Below are positions 36,501 through 45,244 of a stretch of DNA of 64,000 nt, piece after piece. Both the position numbers and the translations under genes were made by a program. The notes beneath the pieces were generated by a model. That model searched no databases and had not been told where the DNA came from. It saw only the letters and a list, made by a program, of their open reading frames with translations. Numbering within the stretch: the stretch's first letter is position 1; the number at the start of each line of letters is the position of its first letter. This DNA is from Cynocephalus volans (lineage: Eukaryota > Chordata > Mammalia > Dermoptera > Cynocephalidae), in NCBI RefSeq assembly GCF_027409185.1, contig NC_084472.1:94628427-94692426 (forward strand), in the 5' to 3' direction.

Positions 36501-38251
36501 GAGGACAAGAAGATGCAGGCAGTATAATGCAGACTCTACGACAAAGCGCTGAGCTGAATCCTTTTCTTGAGACTTCATTTTTCCTAATTGTCCTGCTGGC
36601 TCTCAAAGCTAAAGTCACTTGGGTTAGTCAGTTCTCCCTATTCATTAATAGAATTGCTATAATGCCAACAAAGTGCTGTTTCATGGCCAGGACACGGGGA
36701 ACTCCAGCCAGCATTCCCTGGTAGAAGTAGGGCTTTGTAGAGCCGTTCATACAGTGGCCCTCTTGATGTTGGGTAGCAAAGGTCACCTTTGTAGTCGAAA
36801 ACCCATAGGTTATTAAAGAAATACGATTAGATTTTTTAAATAAGTGAAAAAAACCTTTCACAGTAAGTTCATCAGTAAACATGTATAATCAAAGTTTGAG
36901 ATATTTTTCAATGAAGACATTTTCTTTACAGAAAGAAATTTCAGAGCTTCCAAGACCATAAACTTAAAATAAGTAAAGAAGACAGTAAAATTCTTAAAAA
37001 GGCTCAGAAAGATGGGTCTTTGCATGAGATGCTTTTGGACAGGTAATATAAATTTACTTATTTCCAACTATTTTCAGTAGGCAATAGAAGTGGTGTGTAT
37101 AAAACCAATGTTCCTTTTAAATTACTATAGTTTTCAAATTTTTGTCTTTATTTCTAATTTGTAAATATGGTAATATTATCTAGAAAGAACATCATAAGTC
37201 TGCAAAAGGTTGCCAAGAAAGAATATCTAAAAATTATATCTAGATTCTAAGTATTTATATACTTTATTATAAGAAATTCAGGTTTGGCTGTAACTGCTTC
37301 ATAAATTTATTTACATGTAACTATCAGACTGAGTTAAGAAGAGGTATTTTGAGTAAAGTCAAAATTCTGGAGATTCTGTTAGAGTACTACAGGTTCTTAA
37401 AAATGAGATAAAAATTGATCAGTTAAAAATAAGTAAGTATAAATGTTAAATAAGTGAAATTGAAGTAGTTTTATTAAGTTAGATTCAGAAGCATGCATGA
37501 TATTTATCATAGTACATTATTAATATTTATTTAATCCTAGGTTTACAAAATAGAAAAATCTAGAGAGGTTTAGTGGTGAGCTTACAACTATAAATCAAGT
37601 AAGTGCCGGATTGAAAGAGAGTTTGGTAATCTCCAGCTAGTCATTCAAGTCCTAGGTTGCAAAATTACTCTTAACCTTTCTTAACATTACTTGATATGCT
37701 TAATAATATATTTCTTGTTAATTAGTTGGTAAAGTTCTACCTGAAGTCAGTAATGATGTAAGAATTTTTTCCAGCTAAGCAAATTATTTTGTTTCTAGTT
37801 CTAAGAAATCAGAAGAGGATATAAAATATAATCAGGATATGTACTCTAAAATAGATGAAGCTCTGTATCCTTTAACTTTTATCACTTGTAAAAATACAGC
37901 ATTGCCAGCCTGTTTAATTAGAAATTTAGGGCACGCTTAAATTCAGAAGTAATTAAAATTGCTATTGTGGATTGAAAAAGCCCTTAGGCAATATTTGTTA
38001 AATATTAGGAAACAACTGTCATAAGATTAGAATCCATTTTGTATAGAAACAAAGTTGAAAAGTAAAATTTTAATGAAATAATGTAAGTGTTGTATTATAA
38101 TAAGCAAAATTGAATACACAATTCCTAAGCGTGAGTTTTATATTTAGTAGCAGTGGACATATAAAGCATGTTCTACATAGATTAATTTTTATTATTTGTC
38201 TTTTGTTTGAACAGGAGAGCCAAACTGAAAGCTGATAGATACTGCAAATAA
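10368..38251 (+). CDS. FRG1: FRG1 protein, nine coding exons, intact
   Basis: FRG1 is a nuclear and nucleolar protein linked to pre-mRNA splicing, RNA export and actin bundling, with a role in muscle and vessel development; it is named for the human FSHD locus. Coding exons are 10368-10429, 12520-12590, 25284-25409, 26189-26246, 29810-29924, 32689-32793, 36332-36423, 36932-37042 and 38215-38251, 777 nt in all, giving 258 residues plus stop, the length I recall for human. All introns are GT-AG. Residues 22-33 form a basic nuclear localisation signal ([12 protein letters not shown]), followed by an acidic patch. The fascin-like beta-trefoil core covers roughly residues 50-180, including '[20 protein letters not shown]'. 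A second basic cluster is at the C-terminus ([12 protein letters not shown]). The start is chosen at the first ATG of the CpG-rich exon. No frameshift or premature stop, so this is not one of the processed or duplicated FRG1 pseudogenes known in primates. Confidence 0.97.
10850..11012 (+). repeat. MIR SINE
   Basis: 'agtggttaaggtgatgggtt', 'gatttgtggcaaattggtta' and 'attaaatgggataacacgt' give a nearly full-length plus-strand MIR in FRG1 intron 1. Confidence 0.75.
11420..12335 (-). repeat. MIR SINE split by a LINE-1
   Basis: The left part (11420-11487, 'tatatgccaagaattgtttt') and right part (12150-12335, 'ttatcctcactttataagtg') read as one minus-strand MIR once the L1 between them is removed. 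The 10-bp flank 'catattaact' is present on both sides of the L1. Confidence 0.65.
11488..12149 (-). mobile_element. LINE-1 3' fragment in a MIR
   Basis: Minus-strand L1: starts with a T-rich run (antisense poly-A) and includes 'tccattttatggatgagtaa', 'tttggctattatgaataatg' and 'ggaattgctgggtcatatgg' from the region after the RT domain. It is flanked by 'catattaact' at 11478-11487 and 12150-12159. Confidence 0.85.
12520..12590 (+). CDS. FRG1: FRG1 coding exon 2
   Basis: Acceptor 'ctcttgtag|taagaag'; donor 'gttg|gtgagtc'. It encodes residues 21-45, including the basic nuclear localisation signal and the acidic EEDEET stretch. The donor is followed after only seven intronic bases by the duplicated target site of a composite retroelement. 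Confidence 0.96.
12598..13660 (-). mobile_element. VNTR-containing composite retroelement
   Basis: An identical 18-bp direct repeat, 'aggtcaatactttattct', flanks the element at 12598-12615 and 13643-13660. The insert (12616-13642) is on the minus strand: it begins with T's on the + strand, which is antisense poly-A. Read 5' to 3' on the minus strand it has about six units of an 80-bp VNTR (anchors near 13142, 13221, 13301, 13380, 13460, 13540 and 13619), a unique linker, a scrap of L1 ORF2 endonuclease coding (frame reads GDLNTPLS), a G-rich stretch, and an L1 3' end with 'aataaa'. Layout and duplication indicate mobilisation by L1 machinery. I cannot name the family. Confidence 0.85.
13142..13642 (-). 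repeat. VNTR, 80-bp unit
   Basis: The phrase 'tgcctggttgtggga' recurs every 79-80 bp, with 'ggtccc' and 'ccccgaggtgctggcac' between. About six full units and a partial one are present. The GC-rich repeat makes overlapping open frames on both strands that should not be read as genes. Confidence 0.93.
14370..17740 (-). mobile_element. Old LINE-1, minus strand
   Basis: Continuous antisense L1: 'ccagttgttccagcaccgct', 'aactttgcacttttttcaag' and 'ctatttttggacacagctgt' are in the order from ORF2 3' to 5' portions. Translations are broken by many stops. The right end (17250-17740) is less certain and may be another L1-related repeat. It fills much of FRG1 intron 2 between the composite element and the SINE at 18447. 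Confidence 0.8.
17074..17111. repeat. Perfect 17-bp inverted repeat (hairpin)
   Basis: 'gaattaaccagtgaatt' (17074-17090) is followed after four bases by its exact reverse complement (17095-17111). It lies in an old L1, and one arm matches normal L1 sequence. 'aattttgttcaggg' is repeated on either side. Confidence 0.9.
18447..18575 (+). mobile_element. tRNA-derived SINE (CYN-like)
   Basis: Starts 'ggccgaccccgtggctcact', includes B-box-like 'gcgggttcggatcctacat', has a partial second unit, and ends in A runs. The flanks are 'aatactggaaagagttg' and 'aatactgggaagagttg', a 17-bp duplication with one mismatch, so the copy is fairly young. Confidence 0.88.
19018..19046. repeat. Poly-T tract
   Basis: About 28 T's followed by 'acag'. 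It could be the antisense tail of a lost retroelement, but no body is recognisable beside it. Confidence 0.9.
19628..20765 (-). mobile_element. LINE-1 3' part, minus strand
   Basis: 'cattgaaatacattcacaat', 'atccatgttgtaacatgtgt', 'ctgtcagtggacacgggttg' and 'gcaagaaatcattgccaaat' follow the antisense order of an L1 3' UTR and the end of ORF2. The copy is decayed. Confidence 0.85.
21274..23060 (+). mobile_element. LINE-1 with 5' inversion (twin priming)
   Basis: The left segment (21289-21985) is antisense L1 and the right segment (about 22210-23040) is sense L1 ending in an A-rich tail. In L1 coordinates they abut: the reverse complement of the left start ends 'cctgttaaagagctattatc' and the right piece resumes 'attatcaaaaagac'. 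The flanks 'aaaatataaacttttg' (21274-21289) and 'aaaatataaacttttg' (near 23045-23060) duplicate the target. This is the signature of one insertion by twin priming, later interrupted at the junction. Confidence 0.85.
21985..22195 (-). mobile_element. L1-type 3' end with (CCCTCC)n tract
   Basis: The + strand has a T-rich run, 'ttgtcaatatacaatgtggt', 'ggcccatcaccgaaacc', then about 130 bp of almost pure CTCCC repeats (22050-22183). On the minus strand this is a G-rich block followed by an AATAAA-like, A-rich end, as in an L1 3' UTR. It sits at the inversion junction of the surrounding L1. No target-site duplication was found. Confidence 0.6.
23333..24982 (+). mobile_element. Composite VNTR retroelement, copy 1
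   Basis: The element body is about 23354-24965. Flanks 'aaaaaaactaatcttg' (23337-23352) and 'aaaaaaacctaatcttg' (24966-24982) are a target duplication with one indel. It starts 'gcttccagtcaagatggcag', whose 'caagatggc' is the YY1-type motif at the 5' start of many mammalian L1s. About 980 bp of body follows, then a VNTR (about 24340-24780), a pyrimidine-rich block (24805-24880) and an A/T-rich tail with AATAAA. No ORF1 or ORF2 homology is seen, so it must be non-autonomous. Confidence 0.85.
24340..24780 (+). repeat. VNTR in composite copy 1
   Basis: Units containing 'ccccccaacacc', 'accagcccagcaatgacca', 'ccaagccaccg' and 'tgggctctcccaagctgggg' recur. Full spacing is about 105 bp, and several units are internally shortened. 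Confidence 0.88.
25284..25409 (+). CDS. FRG1: FRG1 coding exon 3
   Basis: Acceptor 'tttttag|gaatctgg'; donor 'aaagaag|gtttgt', a weaker but valid GT site. It encodes residues 45-87, the start of the beta-trefoil core ([20 protein letters not shown]). Confidence 0.96.
26189..26246 (+). CDS. FRG1: FRG1 coding exon 4
   Basis: Acceptor 'tcctgtag|ttgatgag'; donor 'ttccag|gtaagc'. It encodes residues 87-106 ([20 protein letters not shown]). Confidence 0.96.
26985..28860 (-). mobile_element. LINE-1 ORF2 fragment (RT region), minus strand
   Basis: The minus-strand frame 27542-27099 reads [18 protein letters not shown], then [10 protein letters not shown] and [16 protein letters not shown], which are conserved blocks of the L1 ORF2 reverse transcriptase. 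The frame stops before the catalytic FADD motif and no L1 start or poly-A is attached. Upstream ORF2 sequence continues to about 28860 on the + axis. It lies antisense in FRG1 intron 4 and is one of the better preserved L1 pieces here, but is not functional. Confidence 0.92.
29050..29570 (+). mobile_element. L1 or HAL1-type 3' fragment
   Basis: 'tgggccccatcacaaaaatgg', 'gcagttcaacagcacgtaat' and 'gaatctcttctaagaataca' resemble the 3' end of ORF2 in old L1 or HAL1 elements. Its end is just upstream of FRG1 exon 5. Confidence 0.55.
29810..29924 (+). CDS. FRG1: FRG1 coding exon 5
   Basis: Acceptor 'aatctgaag|aattgcc' with a weak pyrimidine tract; donor 'caagat|gtaagt'. It encodes residues 106-144, including [20 protein letters not shown], the most conserved fascin-like stretch. 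Confidence 0.95.
30735..30962. repeat. Tigger-type palindromic DNA transposon
   Basis: Ends are imperfect inverted repeats: 'ctccctaatctgaaaatcc' at the left, and 'catttcagatgagaatactc' with 'aacctgt' at the right. 'ccgaaactttttgagtactg' is in the interior. It resembles a known TcMar-Tigger MITE in mammals. Confidence 0.55.
31535..31965 (+). mobile_element. LINE-1 3' end, plus strand
   Basis: 'catgagaaatc'-like sequence, 'ataagtgggagctaagagag' (end of ORF2), a G-rich block with 'gggagg'-like runs (31775-31822), 'ggttataatcacaacttgtg' and an A-rich end. This is the layout of an L1 3' UTR. Confidence 0.7.
32689..32793 (+). CDS. FRG1: FRG1 coding exon 6
   Basis: Acceptor 'tttatttag|gggaaaatgg'; donor 'ataaag|gtaatc'. 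It encodes residues 145-179 ([20 protein letters not shown] and following), the end of the trefoil core. Confidence 0.96.
32923..33129 (+). mobile_element. Dimeric tRNA-Ile-derived SINE (CYN-like)
   Basis: Two tRNA-like units in tandem: 'ggccggcctgtggctcactc' with 'ctgataacaccaagg' and 'gggttcggatcccata', then 'ggatggccggttcgctcact' with 'gacaacaccaag' and 'agggttaagatcccctt', then an A tail. The flanks 'aaatagactttattttt' on both sides are a target-site duplication. This is the best-preserved copy in the window and serves as the reference for the family. Confidence 0.92.
33280..33905 (-). mobile_element. Old L1/HAL1 fragment with microsatellite
   Basis: 'cagtattccattgtaggga', 'aatgctgcagcacataactt' and 'aattaaagggccaaggggta' follow the antisense order of an L1 or HAL1 3' part. 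A TC-rich microsatellite interrupts it. Confidence 0.7.
33526..33622. repeat. (TC)n / (CCCT)n microsatellite
   Basis: About 97 bp of TC dinucleotides grading to CCCT units. Confidence 0.97.
35030..35260. repeat. MIR SINE
   Basis: 'gttaactttacagacaagga', 'gagtcacacagctagatatg' and 'cctgactccaaaagctgctc' follow the MIR order, in FRG1 intron 6. Confidence 0.65.
36332..36423 (+). CDS. FRG1: FRG1 coding exon 7
   Basis: Acceptor 'gatgtccag|attaggtcc'; donor 'ttatgt|gtacgt'. It encodes residues 180-210 ([20 protein letters not shown] and following). Confidence 0.95.
36932..37042 (+). CDS. FRG1: FRG1 coding exon 8
   Basis: Acceptor 'tctttacag|aaagaaattt'; donor 'ggacag|gtaata'. It encodes residues 210-247. 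Compared with the human sequence as I recall it, substitutions cluster here ([15 protein letters not shown]). Confidence 0.95.
37799..37864 (+). other. Possible cassette exon in FRG1 intron 8
   Basis: A strong pyrimidine tract and acceptor ('ttttgtttctag|ttctaag') precede a 66-nt stretch open in the FRG1 frame. Spliced between exons 8 and 9 it would replace Arg247 by Ser and add 22 residues ([20 protein letters not shown] within). It ends at 'gtatccttt', which matches the U12-type donor consensus. No good U12 branch site is visible before exon 9, and the canonical human transcript as I recall it lacks this peptide. It could be a pseudo-exon. Confidence 0.3.
38215..38251 (+). CDS. FRG1: FRG1 coding exon 9 and stop
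   Basis: Acceptor 'gtttgaacag|gagagcc'. It encodes the last residues ([11 protein letters not shown]) and the TAA at 38249-38251. The 3' UTR continues to the poly(A) signal at 38292. Confidence 0.96.
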
Positions 38252-38291
38252 CCGGGATTTTTGTTTCTGTCTTATCTTTTTCTTTTTTCTG

Positions 38292-38297
38292 AATAAA
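38292..38297 (+). terminator. FRG1: FRG1 poly(A) signal
   Basis: AATAAA 41 bp after the stop codon, followed by T- and GT-rich sequence. A short 3' UTR is implied. Confidence 0.85.
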
Positions 38298-39384
38298 ATA
38301 TTCAGTGGAAGCACTTTTACAGAGTTCTTGGGCTGTTATGGAATTATTGCTCAACTAGTAGTTGTTAGTTTAATTTCCTAGTTTTTAAGATTAATCAAGT
38401 TTAATCTTGATTAGTAAAGAATGTACTTTTTAGTTAACTGGAGTGTTTCATGTGGAAATGAAACTTAGAGTACACACTTAAAGTACCAGAGTTTTTTTCT
38501 TCTCTGGATTTCCTGTCATAAAGCATGAAGTGCTGCTCTGATAAACTAATGTTTCCTGTGCTTAATCAGTACCTTTAAAAGGAAATTAGAAAATTCGTCA
38601 ATCAACAAGTCTTTGATTCTACCTCTTAATACTGCCCAAATCACAGACGATTCAAACAAATATCAAAACAAGGGGGCTGGGCAGAGAAAGAGATCATCTG
38701 TTAGGCAGTGGACATTACAAAAGAGGGACGAGGCTCAGAACAGACCAAGAGAGGAATACTGGGGAATTTCCCTAATTAGGACAGTTTAGCCACAATGGAT
38801 ATGCACGTAATGCTTTCGTCCTCACTTGTGGGATGGGATGGGGGCTGTTAAAAAGGTTCAGACACTTAGTGTTGCCAAGGTCTGCTTTGCCGAGGCCTGT
38901 CTCTTTCTGAGTTCCCGAACACAGTGTTCCAGATGTCATCTAATTCCAGTGAGTGTTCCAAATTCAGGTTGCGTATCAGGTGCCTGGATTCCACCACAGC
39001 AAATTCTGGTTCAGGATTGACATTGGCTCAGGCATCTGTATGTTTTTAAAATTCCACATTGAATCCCATGCACAACTAGGACTGAGACCTTGCCTAACCT
39101 GCCAGATCCTATCTAGTTCTAGCTTTTATATTCCATCTGTCACCACATCTAGAGTTACTTGGCCCCTCTACAAGCAGGGTAGCTAAGCTATGAGTACCAG
39201 CCTTGTAAAGGGCTCTTGCCATAGGTCTCGCCCCAACTAGGCACTTCAGTTCCAATAGCCAGTGTTCCCCTGTCTTGTGTTCTTCTTCTTCTGACCCCTG
39301 GATTGGGAACATCCTTACTACTATGACCCCCCAAAGCAGTGGTCTGGTTTTCCGCCGGAAGCTATTTTGCCTCCCAGGGGGATG

Positions 39385-39560
39385 TTTCACAATGTCTGGA
39401 GATATTTTTTGTTGTCATAACTGGCACTCAGTGCTACTGGCATCCAGTGGGTAGAGGCTGGGGATGCTGGTAACAATTCTATCATGCCCAGGACAGCCCC
39501 CCACAACGAAGGGCTGTCCAGCCCAAAATGCCAAGATTGTGAAATCGCCACAAGGAATTA
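39385..39560. repeat. hAT-type MITE fragment
   Basis: 'aatgtctggagatatttttt', 'gcatccagtgggtagaggct' and 'cagccccccacaacgaaggg' are a familiar hAT MITE order. I do not name the subfamily. Confidence 0.6.
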
Positions 39561-39604
39561 GTCTATTTCTTGCTTTTGCCAGCTCCCAACCCCTAAAAAT
39601 AATA

Positions 39605-39780
39605 ACAAATTTATATACATAAGAATTGCCTAGAGGACCTGTAGATTTCCAATACAGATTTCCAAGATCTACCCTAGAGATGCAGGCTTAACAAGTCTAG
39701 AGCTGGGCCCGAGAATTTGCATTTTAACAGTATTCCAGATAATTCTGAAGCAAGTGATATGAACCACACTGTGGTGAACA
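39605..39780. repeat. MER5-type hAT MITE
   Basis: 'cataagaattgcctagagga' and 'gcccgagaatttgcatttta', with 'cagataattctgaagcaagt', match the MER5 order. Confidence 0.6.
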
Positions 39781-39874
39781 CTGCCTTCAAGAGATTAGAG
39801 TCTTGCTTTCAAACACTAGCTTGGTACTTGAGACCATATGCCTGCTGACTGATTTCTCTGGAATGAACATTCTA

Positions 39875-40010
39875 TCTGCCTACATTTTTTTTTTTTTTTT
39901 TTTTTTTTTTGCCAGCTGTCTGGTACAGGGACCCAAATCCGTGACCTTGTGTTACCAGCACCACACTCTCCCAAGGGAGCTAACCAGTCGGCCCCTGTCT
40001 GCCTGCATTT
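39875..40010 (-). mobile_element. tRNA-derived SINE, minus strand (CYN-like)
   Basis: Antisense poly-A (T run at 39886-39911), then 'ccgtgaccttgtgttacc' and 'gggagctaaccagtcggcc', the reverse complement of the A-box end. Flanks 'ctgcctacattt' and 'ctgcctgcattt' are a near-identical duplication. Confidence 0.85.
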
Positions 40011-40799
40011 CTGAACCACATGTATGTTCCTGAATTCCTTGTCAATCTCGCTCACCCTCCTATTCCTGCAGTTTCTGCCCCATTCCAGTGAGCAGAAGTA
40101 ATTACAGATCCTGACAAGAAGGTGCAGATTAAAAATGGGCATTGCCTGCCCTCATGGAGTTTATGCACCAGTGAAGGAAGACAACAAACGCAGATGACAG
40201 ATGCTGCTTCCCTGTGTCTCTCATCACACTGTATACAGCCCACGTCACAGCACTCAGGTCAGTGTGGGAGAGTGGCAGAGGTTAAGAATGAATGCATCTA
40301 AATACTGTCGTCTGGTCCACATTTTTCCATCTTGTACACAAGGATATCATGAGAAATTTTGTTTAAAACACTGCTAAGATACATTCTGGCCAAACATTCC
40401 CCTGATTTACCAGTCTAGTAATCTTATCAAAAATAAGATTATATAACATAAAAGCTCTAATCAAAGAAAAAGCTTCCCACACCCCTTCCTATTTTGACAC
40501 CTCACATTTTTCAGATTAGACCATTTTATCACCTCCAAACTGCTATTAAACGCATCTGGTAATTTGTATGGCAGACACTAGTTTTCACCCCTAGAATTTC
40601 CATTTTGTTCTTTTTTTATTGTTACAGTTTATTTTTCTCTTCTGCAATTTCCTATCTATTTATTACAATTTTTTTTTTTTGGTATTGGGCAGAGTTATAA
40701 GAGCTACTTTAAAAATTCATGTCCACTGATTCCAACATTTGGGTCATCTTGGGGTTGTTCTCCATTAATTGCCTTTCTTTTGAGTATGTTTCTTCATAT

Positions 40800-41160
40800 G
40801 TCTGATATACAGTCCCCAACTTAAAATGGTTCGACTTTACAATGGTACAAAAGCAATACGCATTCAGTAGAAACTGCACATTTGAGCAGCCACACAACCA
40901 TTTGTTTTTCACTTTCAGTATAGTGTTCAATAAATTACATGAGATATTCAACATTTTATTGTACGATAGGCTTTGTGTTAGATGATTTTGTCCAACTATA
41001 GGCTAATGTAAGTGTTCTGAGCACATTTAAGGTAGGCTAGGCTAAGCTATGATGTTCAGTAGGTTAGGCGTATTAAGTGCATTTTTAACTTTGGATATTT
41101 TCAACTTATAATGGGTTTATCAGGATATAATCACATTGTAAATCTAGTAGCATCTGTAAT
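40800..41160. repeat. Tigger-type DNA transposon fragment
   Basis: 'acagtccccaacttaaaatgg', 'gcattcagtagaaactgcac', 'taggctaatgtaagtgttct' and 'ggtaggctaggctaagctat' are in the order of a TcMar-Tigger-group element. The outer ends form imperfect inverted repeats. Confidence 0.65.
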
Positions 41161-41164
41161 TGGA

Positions 41165-44100
41165 TTGTATCCTTGAACACTGTAGAAACTGGATTTTGTT
41201 TTCTTCTGAAGAAGAATTTTGATTTTTTTCTTTCTTTAGTAAACAGTTAACTTGGTTGATCTCAAGCTCCAAATTCTGTCTCCTCGCAGTGGGCAATGGT
41301 GAAATCTCTCTTCAGTTCTTGTTTTATCTGGGCTGCCTGAAGCAAGCCCCATACATGTGGAGTTCAGGGATCAGTGTGACAATTGGGCATTGTGGTTCCC
41401 CTCTGTGGCTCTCTCCTTTTCAGGTTTTCCTCCCCACTTCCCATTCATTGGTCACTCTGAAGTCTGTCTTCTGAATCCTCAACTCGTAAAGACTTCAGGC
41501 TTCTATATGAGTTTTCATGGCCCTTAGTGGCACTGACTGGGACCTGCCCTACAATGTTAAAAAGATATTAAAAATAGTTTCCTTCTTAACAGAGTTAACT
41601 CCCCTCTAGTTTCTGCCTGCTTTTGGTCACTCTCCACTACCTTCAGATAATTTTTTTAAATATTTTGTCTAATGTTTAATTTTTTGTGTGTGAGAGGGTT
41701 AGTCTAGTACATGCTACTCCACCTACTCAAACTCTGATGGTTCCTTGCCCTCTCCTCCCCAGACGGAGTGCCTGGGCTTTCCTAGATAACAGGTTCACAG
41801 CTCTTAACATCCTACCTCAAGTAAATAAGGAAATCATTAAAATAAATACATTCACACACCCTAAAATAGGCCTGAATTCCTAAAATGGACTGGTTAAACC
41901 AGATGACCCAGTACCACCCAAACAGCATGGAGTTCCTGAGTCAGCCCTCACGTAGACTATCATCAGTCCGTGGCTTATCTTTAACTCACTGCTGCAGGAA
42001 TTTTATTTACAAGGTTATCCTAAATTCTAATGACAACAAAAAACATACTAAAATATGCTAGCTTAATACCATACTTTATAAGCCAAATTATTATGACATG
42101 GTAGTTTTCATATTGGGTTGAAAGACGTGGAAAATGGCTTTCTCTTCATGTATTGTTCTTTTGCAGTATGTCACAATCAGATATTCACTTGAGCTGCTTA
42201 ATGCAGGAAAGCTCCGTTGTAATTTTTTTTTTTTTTTATGGTGCTGCCATTTATTGAGACCAAGAATATAGAAGCAAGGGCACATTTATTTGCCTCCAAA
42301 GATATGTTTCCACCGCACGAGGTAGACTCTCTCTTATAAAGGAGGCCTGCAGATGGAAAACTGAAAAATGTGACAAGCCTCTCCAGAGTGCAGCACTTCC
42401 TGATGATTCATCTCTTGATGAGGTTAAAACCTCTTAGTGAGTAACAATGCTGTGTTAATCTAATCTAGTAGCCGCACAAGCAACTGAGTAGAAATGGACT
42501 TTTACTGGTGGAAGGAACACAAGTCATGGAAAAGAGCCCTAAATTCACAGCTGATGGGAGAGCAATCATGCTTTTGTTATCAAGGCACTGAAGACTTACA
42601 AACTGGTAACTTTCAGATAAACAGTGGAACTAAGCTTTTTTTCCCAAATAAATTAATAAAATTCAATATTCTTTCACTCTCTGTGTTCATTAATAGCGGT
42701 GGAGCTTAATCCTCCCTTGCTACTTCTGATAGTATGGTGAATTTCCATGGAAGTATTTTCAGAGAGCTCAGGCCTCCTCCTAAAGGAAAATAAGGATCAG
42801 TTCTTGCAACAACCCAGGGAAATGAACTGCTCCAGCTGGTTCAAGGGAATGCCTGGAGAGACAGACAGAAACTGGAAGAAAATAAAGCTTTGACTTAAAA
42901 ACCTACTCTGATGTTTGTGGTAGGTGTTTGACAAGTCTTTGAGGAAATTAATCTAGGAAGAATGGACCAGCTTTGGGTATTTCTCCAAGACCTCCGATCT
43001 TTAGAAAGGGATGACGGATGCAGCCGTCTACAAAAAGTCCTAATTGTATTATTCAACGGTATGGAAAGAGCTGGAATTTAGCATGTCTAGCCTGACGGTA
43101 GAGCTGCTCTAAGCTCCACAGGATTCATATCTCCAGAACAGAACATCTGATCACCTGATTCCTGCTCAAGAGCCCCAGATCCCTTCCATTCCCAATCATC
43201 TCAGAAGCTGCAGAGAGAAGGACAGGGTCCCAGGAAGTCTGTTGATTCACAGGTTCCAGGTGTCACCTGGTTGGGAAAAGCCCTGAGAACAAGCAACTAC
43301 CCCGGTTTTGCCCACTCTCCCTCCACAGGGCAGTGAAGGCAGAGGCCTCCCTCCCTTCTTCTCGCATTCAGTGCCTTATGGGATCAGGCCCGAGGAGCCC
43401 AGTTCTGCACCTGATCCAGCAAAGAAACACACTCTCCAGGCTGAACTTTACCTGCCTGAAGCTCACTGCTTCTCTGGTGCACTGAGCCCCCACTGAGGAA
43501 AGTAGTCGTCCAGCCAAGACTGAGAAAGGGGGTAGCCTGGACCTCCATTATAATATTTTCAGGCTTTCAAATGTTGAAATTCATTTCATTTCATGAGAAG
43601 ATTAGAAACAAAATGAGAAAAAGAATGATTCCATACCTTTCTGGCCCTTTCCTTAGCCACCTATTTAGTTTTCGTAAAAGTGCATATTTCATTAAGAGAG
43701 CTGGATGGTGTTAAGGCAGATCTTGCTTTTGGGTATTTCTTGTGTACTGTAACTCCAGGGAAATCTCTGGCACTGTATGGGGTGTTTCTGTTTAATTTAT
43801 GCTAGTGGAGTGCTGCTCTTAGATATTACTTAGGCTTATTTTCTATGATGGAGAAAAAATAAGCCTTTCTATTTACCCATATGTTCCATCACTGGCTTTG
43901 TATGTCATAAAAAATATATATTTTTTTAGAGTGTGTAGTGAGGACTTACAAATTAAAATGTGCAGTGGTTATATTTCTCACAGTGTTTTGTAAAGCTAGT
44001 GAGGTTTTGCAATCCTGTTTTGAGTGCATAGAACTACTTGTCTGTGTTTATAATTTGCCCATCATGTAATTTCCTAAGTTTGGTCCTTGGATACTCAGTG

Positions 44101-45240
44101 CAATTCTAAGAAAGAAAACAAAGAAAAAAGAGCACATCTCTTTATTTCTTTAGAAGAGTAGAAATTTAAACATAAGTAAACTCCAAGACTATGACTATGT
44201 AACTTTAGTTCCCTAACTGCCACCTGACAAATTAAGTTGTAAAGCTGCAGTCAAACACATAGAAAAGAAAGAAAACAAAAACAACGCAACAGTTTAAGCT
44301 TCTAATCTTTTATTTATTCTTTTTCTTTATTATCCCTGCTGCTAAATATATTCTCCCAAGGAATTTTTTTAATCTGATGCCAGAAAAAATCCAAGGATAT
44401 ACCTAGGTTCAGGAGAACCTATAGTTAAGATAATAGCTAAGCAGAACTCCAGCATTCATTCAGTCTGAGGCCACCTGGTTATGTAAAATGGCTATCTAAA
44501 GCATGGTGACCAGTTTGGAAAGGACTAGATGGACCTTAGACCAACCTAGGCTGATCTGTGGCTTCTTGGCCCATATATCCTTCTTTGGATCAGCTTTAAA
44601 GCAGAACAGCAGGAATTGTTTGAGTATATTCCTTCCTATTGTTCTTTAGAAAAATAATTTCCCCAATTGCCTACAGAAACAACATTTTTGCATGTTCCCT
44701 TGTTCTTCATTTTTAGCCCAGAAATCTTCTCTAGAAGACCTTCTATATATTCAACCTCTCACCTTTCCTCCTATTGTTACCCACTTTTCTTTATCCGTGT
44801 TCCTTTTACTACCACATCACTCCACACCAGTGTGCTCTTTCCACAACAATAGAAAAATGGGCAAAGTCTTAAGCATTAGGCAGAAGGGTAAACACAAATT
44901 TCCCATACACAGATTTCCTCCTGACTCTCCCGTGAAAATGCCCTTCTGATTTTTTCCAAGCTGAATCAGCTCTCACTCCAGGCATCCAGAGTTGGAGAAT
45001 CATGGCCCCAAGTGCCAGTTTTGAAACTCTCCACTATTTCCACCCATCAACTCAGGCTTTGAAGCACAAGCCATCCATGCCCAGCACCTGCAACTCTGCA
45101 TTGATCTTCCTGGGTGTCCTGGACCTGCTTGAAACTGGGCTCGTTGTCTTCCTTTTCATAGAGTCTCCCACACTCGTTTTCAGTGACTTCAGTATCCACA
45201 CTATTGCCACCTTACATTTACCTGCTTCAAAATTCTGTCT
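41165..45240. other. Intergenic, largely single-copy
   Basis: About 4 kb with no gene and little recognisable repeat. Open frames here are short and have no family resemblance. Part of 44950-45240 may be an old LINE remnant. The low repeat content relative to the flanks makes this the most plausible place for conserved non-coding elements between the two genes, but sequence alone does not show any. Confidence 0.45.
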
Positions 45241-45244
45241 CTTT

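Noticed and set aside
10368-38251. FRG1 being one of the dispersed primate FRG1 pseudogenes
   Set aside because: All nine exons, splice sites, frame and poly(A) signal are intact and the gene has introns and a CpG-rich promoter. No D4Z4-type macrosatellite or FRG2 sequence was seen nearby.
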